A stretch of DNA of 64,000 nucleotides from Marinobacterium rhizophilum. Lineage in GTDB: Bacteria > Pseudomonadota > Gammaproteobacteria > Pseudomonadales > Balneatricaceae. A program made the position numbers and the translations under genes. The stretch is taken from positions 4,960,001-5,024,000 of the forward strand of contig NZ_CP073347.1 of NCBI RefSeq assembly GCF_024397915.1. Reading direction: 5' to 3'. This document shows positions 36,303 through 45,594 of the stretch, one piece after another (position 1 is the first letter of the stretch; every line of letters starts with the position of its first letter). Below the pieces are notes generated by a model. The model worked only from the letters and a program-made list of their open reading frames with translations, was not told the origin of the DNA and made no database searches.

Positions 36303-37118
36303 GGGGCTGTTCTCAATTATGCCAACCATATAACGGCTGAGACGAGACTCAACATCGACTTATAGTGTCTCGCCAGTCGTTCGTATCGTGTCGCGATCCG
36401 GCGAAATTGCTTTAACTTCTGGAAAAACCGCTCCACCAAGTTGCGATCTTTGTACAAATGTCGGTCCAGCGGTCTCGGTTGTTGGCGGTTCTTCTTTGAC
36501 GGGATCACCGCTTCCGCGGGAATTCTCTGGATGGCTTCAACAAAGGCATCTGAATCATATCCCTTGTCAGCCAGCACCTGGTCGGGCGTGAATCCATCCA
36601 ATAGCGCCTCGGTCTGCCCGTATTCCGATGCCTGCCCTGGCGTCAGCAGTAGTCGTACCGGGTTGCCCAAGGCATCTACCGCCGCATGGATTTTGGTGCT
36701 CAGTCCGCCTCGGGACTTTCCCATGGCTTTGGTGTCTTGCTCCGTTTTATTGCGGTGCGGTGCCGTGCTGATGAACTCGCACAATGCTGCCATCGACCAT
36801 CAGCTGTTCAACGTCAGCGTCCTCTGACAGCGACTCCATGACTTTCAGCCAGATACCTTTCTGAGACCAGCGGTTGTAACGGACGTAAACACGGTGTCAA
36901 TGCCCATAAAAATCGGGTAAATCCCGCCAGGGCGATCCCGTCCTTGCAATTCACAGAACCGCTTCAACAAACAGACGGTTGTCACGCGCAGTCACGCCTC
37001 TGTCGCTGGGCTTGCCGGATAGTAAATGTTTGATGCGCTCCCACTGATCGTCACGTAGCCACCTAAAATACAACAAGGTTATCGAATGAGGCTCTTTTCT
37101 TCAAATGAGAACGCGCCC
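36303..37118 (-). mobile_element. IS5-family (IS427-group) element, decayed
   Basis: The left end GGGGCTGTTCTCA (36303-36315) and right end read in reverse GGGCGCGTTCTCA match at 10 of 13 positions. TA flanks both sides (36301-36302 and 37119-37120), the target duplication typical of this group. Length is 816 bp. It carries a two-frame transposase on the minus strand. OrfA holds two in-frame TGA codons, so the copy is not autonomous. Confidence 0.85.
36317..37085 (-). pseudogene. IS5-family transposase (two frames, orfA with two TGA codons)
   Basis: OrfA (minus strand from about 37055) reads RDDQWERIKHLLSGKPSDRG, then AVL-stop-IARTGSPWRDLPDFYGH-stop-HRVYVRYNRW. The two stops are TGA at 36951-36953 and 36897-36899, each where related transposases have Trp. 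OrfB (ending 36317) begins in another frame near TEQDTKAMGKSRGGLSTKIH, and includes DDE-type GYDSDAF and RNLVERFFQKLKQFRRIATRY. The A-rich junction AATAAAACGG fits the programmed frameshift site of this group. Confidence 0.85.
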
Positions 37119-37774
37119 TAGCGAGCTGATCCCGGTGATCGTCTTATTGTGTGGTAAGCAAACTCTGTGAGGTAATCATTGACTGCAAGTGAGGCTTCCG
37201 CGGCCTTGGACTCGTCCCCATGGCAAATTGCCTTCAGTGTTGCTGAATGCAGTTCGCCGGCAATTCTTAATTCCCGCTTGAACGATTGAATATGAGCAAA
37301 CCAGAACCGTCTTGATAACCCCTGTAAGGGCAGAATTGCCATAGTGATGTATTCGTTCTGCGTTGACTCGGCGACGGCACGATGAACCTTCTTCAGTGTC
37401 TCGCCATACTGTCTAGGATCTCCATAAAGGTTCTCATCCAACAGCTGTTCTGCGAGCTGCAGCATCTCCTCCTTCTGGACAACTGTTGAGCGATGAGCTG
37501 CAAACCGCACTGCCTGCTCTTCCAGAGTTCTCCTGACTTCAAGCAGTTTCAATTGTACCTCAACCGACATTAACGGAATCAAAATGCCTTTGCGTGGGTG
37601 TATCTCCACCATTTTTTCCGCTGCGAGCTTTTGCAGAGCTTCTCGAATAGGGGTTCTGCCCAGTTCAGTCTGCTCCATAAGTTGACTCTCCGAAACCATG
37701 GTTCCCGGCTTTAGTTCCCTAAAGGTAATCAGCTGCTCAAGAAAATTATAGGCAAGTTCGCTCTTGTTTTTCAT
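37118..37774 (-). CDS. GntR-family regulator (FadR/FCD subgroup)
   Basis: 218-aa regulator with an N-terminal GntR winged HTH (LKPGTMVSESQLMEQTELGRTPIREALQKL) and an FCD effector domain. It is divergent from the FAD-oxidoreductase/transporter pair; the gap contains palindromes suited to GntR dimers. It probably represses both directions until an organic acid ligand binds. Its stop codon sits exactly at the IS5-family insertion junction. Confidence 0.92.
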   Translation of the reverse strand: MKNKSELAYNFLEQLITFRELKPGTMVSESQLMEQTELGRTPIREALQKLAAEKMVEIHPRKGILIPLMSVEVQLKLLEVRRTLEEQAVRFAAHRSTVVQKEEMLQLAEQLLDENLYGDPRQYGETLKKVHRAVAESTQNEYITMAILPLQGLSRRFWFAHIQSFKRELRIAGELHSATLKAICHGDESKAAEASLAVNDYLTEFAYHTIRRSPGSAR

Positions 37775-37867
37775 CAGTCAGGTTCTGCCCGTGTGTGAAT
37801 GCTGGAGAACGGAATGGCTGCCAGCATAGCAAAACTGTTTGACACTGACTATATCTATCGAATACGA

Positions 37868-37889
37868 TTGATATTCAACTGATATATCA
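37868..37889. promoter_or_regulatory. Candidate GntR operator
   Basis: Two adjacent dyads, TTGATATTCAA (37868-37878) and TGATATATCA (37880-37889), lie between the divergent GntR gene and the oxidoreductase start at 37911. Size and symmetry suit GntR/FCD dimers. Binding is inferred from position. Confidence 0.5.
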
Positions 37890-37910
37890 CAAAAAAAAGA
37901 GGTGGGAGTG

Positions 37911-39272
37911 ATGGATTTTGAATCGTGGAAAACAGTGTGCCGCTACGAGCAGCAGCCAGATCTGCCTGTTCTGGACGAGGTGGATGTACTGGTTGTTGGC
38001 GGCGGCGCCGCTGGTGTTGCGGCCGCAACAGTAGCCGGAGAGGCAGGCAAATCAGTACTGCTGATTGAAAAGTATGGCTTCTGTGGTGGCGCAGCAGTGG
38101 CTGGGATGTCGGGCACAATATGCGGTATGTACCTGGCGAGGGAAAAACATCCTGACGGCCCTGAACAGGTGGTGTTCGGGTTTACTGAAAGGTTTCGTGC
38201 CGAACTTCGTCGGCGAGGCGGCCTGACTGAGGCGCAGGCGTACGGCAAAACATTTACAGTTACCCACGATCCCCTGATGTGGAGGGAGGCGGCAGATCAG
38301 TTCCTGTTAGAGGCGGGTGTTAACCTTTACCTGCATACTGCGGTAACCGGCGTGATAATGGATGGCGATCATTTCCGGGGAGTTGTAATCGAATCGAATG
38401 CCGGGCGTTCTGTTGTTCTCGCTAAGCGGATCATTGATGCATCAGGTGATGCGGCTGTCATCGCGCGGGCAGGTCATCGTTATTTCTACGGTGATAACGG
38501 GCGGATTCAGAATCCAACTATGTTCTTCCGCGTGGGTGGTGTCGATATCGATACCTATCTGGACTATTACGGCGACAATACGATCTGTCCGCCAAAGGTC
38601 ACAGCGGCAATTGATGAGGCCAGAGAAACCGGCGAGTACAGTCTTCCCCGGAATAAAATCTGGATGTTCCCGACGACCCGCCCGGGAGAGTTGATGGTGA
38701 ATGCTACTCGCCTGGCGGGGCAGGACGGCCGGGTTCTGAATGTGATTGATCCTGCGGACTTCACCGAAGCGGAGATCGGTGGGCGGTTGCAGGTAAGGGA
38801 TTACACCAGATTCCTCAACAACTTCATGCCTGGCTGTGAGAGTGCCTATGTGGTGGATACGGGGGTAGAAGTTGGGATTCGCCAGACACGTACCATTGTC
38901 GGTGTTGAAATGCTCACCAATGAAGACGTTGTCAGTTGCCGGAAGAGAGACAATGGGATCTGTCGGGTGCCTTGGCCCATTGAACTCCACAATGGCGAAA
39001 AGCCGAAACTGCACTGGCTGCTGGATGACTACTATGAAGTTCCCTATGGCGCACTGCTTCCGGAAATCGGAGAAAACATTATTGTTGCGGGCCGGTGTCT
39101 GAGTTCTGAGCATGAGGCTCTGGCTTCTGCCCGTGTCACTGCACAGTGCTTTGAGTACGGCCATGCTGCCGCTACAGCGGCCGTCCATTCCCTGAATACG
39201 GGCATGCCTATGCGCGACATTGAGGGTACAGCTATTCGTGCAATGATGCGTGACAACGGCAGTGCTCTCTGA
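37911..39272 (+). CDS. FAD-dependent oxidoreductase
   Basis: 453-aa flavoprotein. An N-terminal Rossmann FAD motif (VDVLVVGGGAAGVAAATVAGEAG) is followed by LIEKYGFCGGAAVAGMSG, typical of the PF12831 FAD_oxidored group. A C-terminal FAD segment follows (GENIIVAGRCLSSEHEALASARVTAQCFEYGHAAA). ATG 37911 is chosen (MDFESWKTVC), with AGAGGTGGGAG upstream. It is followed 10 nt later by a BenE-type transporter. The pair probably imports and oxidises one organic substrate. Confidence 0.9.
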   Translation: MDFESWKTVCRYEQQPDLPVLDEVDVLVVGGGAAGVAAATVAGEAGKSVLLIEKYGFCGGAAVAGMSGTICGMYLAREKHPDGPEQVVFGFTERFRAELRRRGGLTEAQAYGKTFTVTHDPLMWREAADQFLLEAGVNLYLHTAVTGVIMDGDHFRGVVIESNAGRSVVLAKRIIDASGDAAVIARAGHRYFYGDNGRIQNPTMFFRVGGVDIDTYLDYYGDNTICPPKVTAAIDEARETGEYSLPRNKIWMFPTTRPGELMVNATRLAGQDGRVLNVIDPADFTEAEIGGRLQVRDYTRFLNNFMPGCESAYVVDTGVEVGIRQTRTIVGVEMLTNEDVVSCRKRDNGICRVPWPIELHNGEKPKLHWLLDDYYEVPYGALLPEIGENIIVAGRCLSSEHEALASARVTAQCFEYGHAAATAAVHSLNTGMPMRDIEGTAIRAMMRDNGSAL

Positions 39273-39282
39273 GGACAACACA

Positions 39283-40500
39283 ATGAAAACAAAACTAAAT
39301 CTACGCAATCCAATTCGCGACCTCACGCAGGAGAACTTCTCTGCAGGTTTGCTGGCGGCTATCTTCGGGTGTGTAGCCACCTCTCTCATCATTATTAACT
39401 CAGGGACGCAGGCAGGGTTGACGGATGGCCAGATCGTGAGTTGGCTTTTTTCCTGCTGGTTCTTTGGAGGGTGTATTGGTGTATATCTGGCCTGGAAAAC
39501 GGGCCAGCCAATTAGCGGCGCCTGGTCGATTCCAGCGGCGGTGATGCTGGGCGGAACCTTGGGGATTTTCCCGTTCGAGGAAGCAGTGGGCGCCTATTTC
39601 ATGGCTGGCGCTATAGTGTTTGTACTGGGGGTAACTGGGTTTGTGAATCGAATCATTCGCCTGATTCCTATGCCTATTATCATGGCGATGATCGCTGGTG
39701 CTCTAATGAGGTTTGCGACGGGCATTATGGGAGGATTGTCGGATCTGCCCTTGATCGCCGGTGCGACTGTGGCCACTTATTTCCTTTCTCTGGCTCTTCT
39801 TCCCAGGTTGACGCCAATTATCCCGGCGCTCGCGGTCGGGCTGTCGCTGTTCTTCGTCTTTGGTGAGACAGCTCCGGTTGCGACTGCCGCGCAGTTCCAG
39901 TTGCCCGGTTTCTATATGCCTGCGTTCTCTTTCGAGGCATTCATCGCCATCTCGTTGCCTGTTGCTATCCTGGTGGTCGGTGCAGAAAATGCCCAGGCGA
40001 CAGGTGTGCTCATGAGCGAGGGGTACAAGCCACCGGTGAATACCATGACGACGCTGTCTGGAGTTGGAGGCATGGTAGCCTGCTTTTTCGGCGCTCATAA
40101 TGCCAACATCGCCGGTCCAATGACAGCAATCTGTTCGTCCGAAGTAGCGGGAAGCGAGAAAGAAAAGCGATATGTGGCGTCGATAGTTTGTGGGCTGATT
40201 TGTCTGACTTTCGGAGTCCTTTCCAGCTACGCCATCAGCTTTATCAAACTGGTGCCCCTGGCCCTCATCGCCACCGTTGCAGGGCTGGCAATGATCAACG
40301 TATTGCTTCAGGCATTGCAACTGGCGTTCACTACCGAGAAAAAGGCTTCCTTCCAGCTTGGTGCTTTTACCGCCTTCGTTGTTGCCTTGAGTGGCGTGAG
40401 TTTTCTGAATATCACTGCACCGTTCTGGGCATTGGTCGCGGGTCTGGGAATTACTCTGATTACAGAGAAGCAGCAGTTTAAACAACTATTAATGCCGTAA
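39283..40500 (+). CDS. BenE-family (benzoate/H+ symporter-like) transporter
   Basis: 405-aa membrane protein with about 12 helices. The family pattern includes ENFSAGLLAAIFGCVATSLIII, QIVSWLFSCWFFGGCIGVYLAWKTGQPISGAWSIPAAVMLG and VGAENAQATGVLMSEGYKPPVN. It is a proton-coupled importer of an aromatic or related acid; exact substrate unknown. ATG 39283 has GAGGA upstream; the frame extends to 39250 within the previous gene. Confidence 0.88.
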   Translation: MKTKLNLRNPIRDLTQENFSAGLLAAIFGCVATSLIIINSGTQAGLTDGQIVSWLFSCWFFGGCIGVYLAWKTGQPISGAWSIPAAVMLGGTLGIFPFEEAVGAYFMAGAIVFVLGVTGFVNRIIRLIPMPIIMAMIAGALMRFATGIMGGLSDLPLIAGATVATYFLSLALLPRLTPIIPALAVGLSLFFVFGETAPVATAAQFQLPGFYMPAFSFEAFIAISLPVAILVVGAENAQATGVLMSEGYKPPVNTMTTLSGVGGMVACFFGAHNANIAGPMTAICSSEVAGSEKEKRYVASIVCGLICLTFGVLSSYAISFIKLVPLALIATVAGLAMINVLLQALQLAFTTEKKASFQLGAFTAFVVALSGVSFLNITAPFWALVAGLGITLITEKQQFKQLLMP

Positions 40501-40528
40501 ACGCAATAATTTTATCCTAGCTCCGGCA

Positions 40529-40561
40529 ACGGCCAGACTGACAGATAAGTCTGGTCGTTTT
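40529..40561 (+). terminator. Intrinsic terminator after BenE-type gene
   Basis: ACGGCCAGACT (40529-40539) pairs with AGTCTGGTCGT (40548-40558; one G-T), with an 8-nt loop and TTTT following. It closes the oxidoreductase-transporter operon. Confidence 0.85.
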
Positions 40562-40806
40562 GTCAGAGCCGGGTTTATCTAACTCACACCAGGTAGACAG
40601 GATCGCCCACGCGGATGGTCCCTTTTTCACGTTCTCGCCGTATATCCCGGAATTCAGGGGAATTCAGGGGACGGTATACCTATTTCCCGGCTCACCAATG
40701 TCCGCTCAGTGGGTCTTCTTCTCGCTCGGAGCCACCACCACCGAGTAGATGAGCAGGTGATGGTGACAAAAGATCAATGGGTAGTGAGTGTATATAAACT
40801 AATCGG
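40562..40806. other. Intergenic remnants between operon and mobile gene set
   Basis: About 245 bases without an intact gene. On the minus strand near 40640-40588 the codons read GTIRVGDPVYLV-stop, which resembles the C-terminus of a MOSC-domain protein and may be a short remnant. Around 40650-40675 GGAATTCAGGGGAATTCAGG is a small tandem repeat, followed by GGGACGGTATACCTATTTCC. That last motif resembles sequences near IS200/REP-associated transposases. Low certainty. Confidence 0.4.
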
Positions 40807-41304
40807 TTACACCATTCCTCGCTCAGCCAGCGATACATGCCCCTCTGTACTGACGACGACATGATCCAGAGTGCGCACGCCCACCATGTTTAATGCATCC
40901 CGAAGCTGAATGGTGATGCGTTTATCGGCCTCGCTGGGTTCTGGGTCACCCGATGGGTGGTTATGGACCAGGACCAGGGCGGCGGCGTTGTGAGATAGCG
41001 CGATCTTTACGACTTCACGCGGATAGACGCTGGCTGCATCCAGTGTGCCTCTAAAAATCTCCTCAAACGTAATGATCCGATGACGGTTATCCAGCAGCAG
41101 AGCACCAAAGACTTCATGTTCGTAAGCATGCATCAGGGTCTGCAGATAGCTGAAGGCATCGGCGGGTTGCTCGATGCAACGGCCCTTGGCCAGGCGCTGG
41201 CGTGATAACTGTCGGGCCATGGTCAGAATGTCCTCTTCAGTGACGGGTGTTTCAGCAACATAGGTACCGGCTTTTTCGCCGGCTTTGAATTTGTGATATT
41301 TCAT
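40807..41304 (-). CDS. RadC/JAB-domain protein
   Basis: 165-aa protein. The C-terminal JAB/MPN metal site is clear: LVLVHNHPSGDPEPSEADKRITIQL, with the upstream glutamate in ITFEEIF. RadC-type proteins are abundant in integrative elements and prophages. Their biochemical role is unsettled despite the historical DNA-repair name. It is last gene of the minus-strand mobile operon, 88 nt after the VWA gene. Confidence 0.92.
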   Translation of the reverse strand: MKYHKFKAGEKAGTYVAETPVTEEDILTMARQLSRQRLAKGRCIEQPADAFSYLQTLMHAYEHEVFGALLLDNRHRIITFEEIFRGTLDAASVYPREVVKIALSHNAAALVLVHNHPSGDPEPSEADKRITIQLRDALNMVGVRTLDHVVVSTEGHVSLAERGMV

Positions 41305-41392
41305 TGAAGGCTACTCCGGAGGATCCCGGGAGATGCAGACCGCTCCCTATGGGGCTGGTCTGTCTCCCCGTGGGCGAGTGGGTGGTGTTGGG

Positions 41393-43084
41393 TTATGGCG
41401 TTAACAGCAGGTTTTTCGTGACGTTGAACAGTTCGCGCTGCAGGTCTGTCAGGTCGTTGATCACCAGGCTGGAGGGGAAGAATCGCTCTACGGAGCGGGT
41501 TTGTATGCCGATGCCCAGCAGTTCAAAGCCACTGCGGTGGCAACGGTTGACGATATCGTGGGCGGCGTTCCAGTCGTCCGGCTCACCGTCGGTCAGTACG
41601 ATTATCAGTTTGCGTTTCTCCTTTTGTCTGAGCAGGTCATTGGCGGCGAACCACATGGCCGGCGCCAGTGGTGTGCAACCTCGGGGTGTCTGGGCAAAGC
41701 GCGCTGCCTCTCGACGTACGGATTGGCGAGGTCGTACCGCCATCGCGACATCTTCAACGCAGCCTGGAAAGAAACTCACCGCGGTTGATACGCCGGGTAT
41801 GCCTTCCAGCGCCAACGTTAAGGCCAGGGCGGCTTCATTGGCGATTTGATAGTATTTGCGACCGCTGTCAGCGGAGGTTTTGGCCATGGAGCCTGAGACA
41901 TCGACCAGCAGGTGTACCGCAGCATTGGGTGCCACCCGGTTGCTACGGGTCAGAAACAGGCGAGATTCGCCGGTTCGGGAACGGGCGAGCCGGTTATGGT
42001 CGATCTGCCGTCCCTGGTGTTTGGCATGGGGCCGGTTGTCCTGACTGGACTGCACCAGGCCCCGCAAGCGGGCACGGACTCGGGCAGACTCTCCTGCTGT
42101 GCGTTGCAGAATGTCTGGATCGCCGGGCTGTGCCAGCTCGGGCCGGGGCATGTTAAATGCCATAGCCCCCTGATGTTGCTGTGCTTCAGCCTGTAACAGG
42201 GTCGCGATCTGGGTGAACAGGTCTGCGGTGAATGCTCCTTCGCCCGCTGACAGAATCTGCTTCACCACGGAATCGTCGTGGTCTGCAGATGACGTGTCTT
42301 GGTCTACGGATGAACTGCCAGGCTCGTGGGGGAGGCTGTCGTCCTGGGTGCCGTTGTCCGGGGAGGTCTGAGAACTCTCCTCGTTAGTGGCTGAGGTGTC
42401 GGGCTCGTCCCCCGTTGCAGGGGCGCCGTGTTGGCCCGCCGGTCGCGGTATCTGTTCAGCATCCTCTTTAAACTCCTCAAATAGTTGAATAATGGCATCA
42501 GCACTCTGCAGGGCGTCTGTCGTGGACGCCAGATTCTGGATCGCATCCACGATAACCGTCAGGCGTGAAAGCACAGTCGCCGGAAGCTGCGTACTGAATT
42601 GGGCGTCTACTACCTGATACAGCGGTTCCAGTATCGACTGACCCAGTAACCGGCTCCGCAGCCGGAACAGCAACCAACTCTGTAATAAGGTAGCGGGGTG
42701 GTTGTCCGTGGGCACCCTGAGTTGCTGATGATCCACCATGTATCTCAGCACCTCGTGAATGGTACGACGGGTTCCGGGGTAGTTCTGGGCGAGTGCGGAT
42801 TCGATACGGATGTCTTCGATGATGTTCAACAGTGCCTTGCGTAGCGGATGGGAGGCCGCCTCAGCCACTACGTCGAAATCGGTATGGCGGATATGGGCTG
42901 CCTCATGGGCCAGGTAACCCCAGGCGACCTGCTGGAAACGTGGATTATCTGGGTTGGCGGCCGGTATGACGATGTTCTCACCGTCGGTATAGGCATCCTG
43001 GCCCTGGATGAGGACTTTGACGCCAAACTTTTCACCATAGGCCGCAGCTACGATCGGCAGGGCATTCTTCAGTGGATGGTTCAT
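41393..43084 (-). CDS. CobT-like VWA protein with HExxH motif
   Basis: 563-aa protein from ATG 43084 (AAGGAG upstream). The N-terminal region has a zincin-like motif HEAAH (residues 60-64) and NIIEDIRIES about 30 residues later, resembling metallopeptidase ligands. The middle (about 220-300) is an acidic, low-complexity linker. The C-terminal VWA domain carries the MIDAS HLLVDVSGSMAK and VLTDGEPDD. MoxR-type AAA proteins typically work with VWA partners, and a MoxR-like gene is three genes upstream. True cobaltochelatase function is unlikely given the RecT/YqaJ neighbours. Confidence 0.88.
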   Translation of the reverse strand: MNHPLKNALPIVAAAYGEKFGVKVLIQGQDAYTDGENIVIPAANPDNPRFQQVAWGYLAHEAAHIRHTDFDVVAEAASHPLRKALLNIIEDIRIESALAQNYPGTRRTIHEVLRYMVDHQQLRVPTDNHPATLLQSWLLFRLRSRLLGQSILEPLYQVVDAQFSTQLPATVLSRLTVIVDAIQNLASTTDALQSADAIIQLFEEFKEDAEQIPRPAGQHGAPATGDEPDTSATNEESSQTSPDNGTQDDSLPHEPGSSSVDQDTSSADHDDSVVKQILSAGEGAFTADLFTQIATLLQAEAQQHQGAMAFNMPRPELAQPGDPDILQRTAGESARVRARLRGLVQSSQDNRPHAKHQGRQIDHNRLARSRTGESRLFLTRSNRVAPNAAVHLLVDVSGSMAKTSADSGRKYYQIANEAALALTLALEGIPGVSTAVSFFPGCVEDVAMAVRPRQSVRREAARFAQTPRGCTPLAPAMWFAANDLLRQKEKRKLIIVLTDGEPDDWNAAHDIVNRCHRSGFELLGIGIQTRSVERFFPSSLVINDLTDLQRELFNVTKNLLLTP

Positions 43085-43215
43085 CTTTAGCTCCTTGGCA
43101 GGGGCGCGACTCCCCGCGGGGAGCGACACCCCAGTTGGGTTAGTGGATTGGCCGGGTGAGAGAGCACCTGAACGGGTCTTTTTATGCTGTTGTTCCCACC
43201 CTTCGTTTGGTGCGC

Positions 43216-43461
43216 TCAGGCAGGGTCTGCCGGCAGGAACACCATTGCCGTTACCCAGATACCTGCGGCATCGGCGGATGAAACAACCAGCGGGTTTTTC
43301 GGAATGACGACGCTGTGGGTGGCATAGCTCTGTTGTGCGATATGGCGGCAACGCTGGACGTCGAACAGCTGCTCGCTGTCGACCGGCTCAATCAACGCTG
43401 AGAGTTCAGGTTCCAGTCGTTGCAGTTCTGTGGCTGAGTGCAGGTAGGCGTTTGAGCGCAT
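43216..43461 (-). CDS. Small hypothetical protein
   Basis: 81-aa protein with GGAG before ATG 43461. It starts MRSNAYLHSATELQRLEPEL and ends AAGIWVTAMVFLPADPA. No recognised domain, signal or membrane helix. Its place between the DUF3150 and VWA genes argues that it is a real member of the operon. Confidence 0.6.
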   Translation of the reverse strand: MRSNAYLHSATELQRLEPELSALIEPVDSEQLFDVQRCRHIAQQSYATHSVVIPKNPLVVSSADAAGIWVTAMVFLPADPA

Positions 43462-43487
43462 GGTGATATCTCCGTGTTGGGCTTCGG

Positions 43488-44495
43488 CTAGAAATAGAAG
43501 GAGCCTGGCTGGGCAGGTGCCGCGGGTGTGCGCGACGGCAGGGTCGCCGGTCTGGCGCGTGGGTTGAGGCCAGGATCGGCGTGCGGTTTTGGGTTTGGCG
43601 AGGACAGCGGTATCGAGTGGGTATCCTCCTCGGTGGCCATATCGGCTTGGGGGAGGGTACTGGCCAGCACGTGCTGCAGCGTCAGCTGCCCTTCGCCATG
43701 GCGCTTCATTTTGTCCGGATCGGACAGGATCAGAATCAGGGCCAGCAGTTCATGGTACTGATGGCCTGTTATTGGCCCGGCGTTGGGCAGTTGTGGAAAG
43801 AGCCGATCCATTGCATCGACCATCGGTTGTACGCGGTGATCCAGAAAGGACAATCCGTTGAGCTTGTCATGCAGGCGGCGCAGGGGGTTGAGGGCACGCT
43901 GACTGATTTGGTTTTTACCAGCCACGGAGCGCTCAAAGAGTTCATTGGCATCCCGGGCCACTTCGCACAGGAGGGTATGCCCCATGCCGTTGATCTTGTC
44001 ATCCAGCGGGGCAGCCTGGCGGGAGGGTTGTATCCGGTAGACCGTGTAATCGAACTGTAGCCGCTGGGCGATATCGGCGACCGGGGCAATGGCGCGACGA
44101 ATCGCCTCCGCATAGTCGGGGTGCTTGGCGATCCAGTCATGGATGACTTGGTCATAGTTATCGAGGAAGGAGTTTTTGCAGGCGGCAAACTCTCGGCCAA
44201 TCCGGTCCAATTCCGGCAGTATCTGATCGATACGGGCCTCAGGTACCGCATAGCCGCCGAGAAAACGCACACCGATCTGCTCACACAGACGCTGCGCTTC
44301 CTTCTTCAGGCGCTCAAACTGCGAGAGGGCTTCGGGGTCACAGATCTTCTTGCTGCCCAGGCTTGCAACATCGGTGGGGGGCAGCTCACTGCCATCGACG
44401 AGACGCAGGTCCTCGGGGCGCAGCTTTTTACGGCCACTCCAGATGGAACAATCGATATGGCAGATCACCAGTTTTTCCAGGGTCTTAATACTCAT
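43488..44495 (-). CDS. DUF3150 domain protein
   Basis: 335-aa helical protein. It starts MSIKTLEKLVICHIDCSIWSGRKKL, the DUF3150 signature, and continues through GSKKICDPEALSQFERLKKEA. The last 60 residues are Pro-rich and disordered-looking, ending in QPGSFYF. The YqaJ nuclease of the same operon ends in the same SFYF. DUF3150 genes are repeatedly found with MoxR-type AAA and VWA genes in integrative elements; molecular role unknown. Confidence 0.85.
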   Translation of the reverse strand: MSIKTLEKLVICHIDCSIWSGRKKLRPEDLRLVDGSELPPTDVASLGSKKICDPEALSQFERLKKEAQRLCEQIGVRFLGGYAVPEARIDQILPELDRIGREFAACKNSFLDNYDQVIHDWIAKHPDYAEAIRRAIAPVADIAQRLQFDYTVYRIQPSRQAAPLDDKINGMGHTLLCEVARDANELFERSVAGKNQISQRALNPLRRLHDKLNGLSFLDHRVQPMVDAMDRLFPQLPNAGPITGHQYHELLALILILSDPDKMKRHGEGQLTLQHVLASTLPQADMATEEDTHSIPLSSPNPKPHADPGLNPRARPATLPSRTPAAPAQPGSFYF

Positions 44496-44613
44496 GAGGG
44501 TGGTTCCTTAAGATATGGGGGTACACGCCAGCCTGATGGACGGCGCGTCGCCGGGGGCGTTAAGCGGTAGGTGGTTTTGATGGTGGTGTTGTCGATACCC
44601 AGAGGTGCTTGCG

Positions 44614-45573
44614 TCATGCCTGCCAGTGATCGCCAAAGACATCGGCGGCAATACGGTGAATGGCTTCGCGCTGCTCCGGTTCTGCCCGGGCCGTCAGGGC
44701 ACGGACCAGGGCGTATTCCACCGCATTGGGGGCGCCCTTGAAGGCCAGTGTCAGCTTGGCCCAGCGCAGCAGGGTGCGCGTTGACAGTGTGATGCTGAGC
44801 TCGGCGCCGTTGTCGGCACCTCCGATAAACAAGCGTCGGATATCGTTGGCGACCTTCACCATCTTCTGTCGGAAGAGCTCCGGCAATGCAGGCACGACGC
44901 GCTCGAGTATGGCTTCTTCTATAGCCGTGTCGGCATAGCGGGCCTCAAGGAGGCGAAAGCGATCCAGGAAGGCCAGGTTCTGTTGCAGAACGCCCTGATA
45001 CAGCCCCGTCTGATCGCCGCTGCCGGCACTGTTGCCGGTGGCGATAAAGCGGAACTTGGGATGGGGCTGAATGATTTCACCGCCGTTCTGGGGGATGACC
45101 AGCGGTGCGCCCTCAAGTATGTCATTAAGCCCGGCTAGCTCTGCCGGTTCTGCCAGGTCAAGTTCGTTGATGATCAGCAGGTGACCGTGTTTAACCGCTA
45201 ACGCCAGAGGGCCGTCAACAAAGGCCATGTTGCCGTTGACCAGGGTGTGATGCCCGGTGAGATCCGACAGCTCCAACCGGCCGTGGGCCGTGATCTGCTG
45301 TACGGGCCAATTAAGGCGTGCGGCGATCTGGCAGATCAGCGACGTCTTGCCACATCCCGTGGGGCCGCTGATGTACAGACCGTCACCGTCCGGGTTGGAC
45401 AAAAAGGCCAATACATCACGCAGATCCTCCTTGCGAAACACATACTCATCTCTGAGACGCGGGATATTGGGATGGTCATTGTCAGGGCCGTATCCCTCCA
45501 GTACAAAGCTGTCGGGTGCCGGCACGTTGAAGGTGGTGTTCACCTGAACCAGGTAGTGCGTTGTATCCGTCAT
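44614..45573 (-). CDS. MoxR/CobS-like AAA ATPase
   Basis: 319-aa AAA+ ATPase. Walker A GPTGCGKTSLI, Walker B HLLIINELDLAEPAE, sensor region KFRFIATGNSAGSGDQTGLYQG and an arginine-finger region LAFLDRFRLLEARY. ATG 45573 (MTDTTHYLVQV) is chosen with GAGG 6 nt upstream; ATG 45588 lacks one. MoxR-type ATPases remodel or load metal/VWA partners; the CobT-like gene in this operon is the obvious partner. Confidence 0.9.
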   Translation of the reverse strand: MTDTTHYLVQVNTTFNVPAPDSFVLEGYGPDNDHPNIPRLRDEYVFRKEDLRDVLAFLSNPDGDGLYISGPTGCGKTSLICQIAARLNWPVQQITAHGRLELSDLTGHHTLVNGNMAFVDGPLALAVKHGHLLIINELDLAEPAELAGLNDILEGAPLVIPQNGGEIIQPHPKFRFIATGNSAGSGDQTGLYQGVLQQNLAFLDRFRLLEARYADTAIEEAILERVVPALPELFRQKMVKVANDIRRLFIGGADNGAELSITLSTRTLLRWAKLTLAFKGAPNAVEYALVRALTARAEPEQREAIHRIAADVFGDHWQA

Positions 45574-45594
45574 GATTAACCTCGGCATAAATAC

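Noticed and set aside
15712..36953. Idea that UGA is read as Trp in this organism
   Set aside because: Many intact genes here (for example the HTH gene at 15461-15667, YqaJ and pheS) end in TGA, and the TGA-for-Trp codons occur only in otherwise damaged genes.
41393..45573. Cobaltochelatase CobS/CobT pair of cobalamin synthesis
   Set aside because: No other cobalamin genes nearby; neighbours are RecT, YqaJ, RadC and AlpA, and the VWA protein has a zincin-like motif. A mobile-element MoxR-VWA role is more likely.
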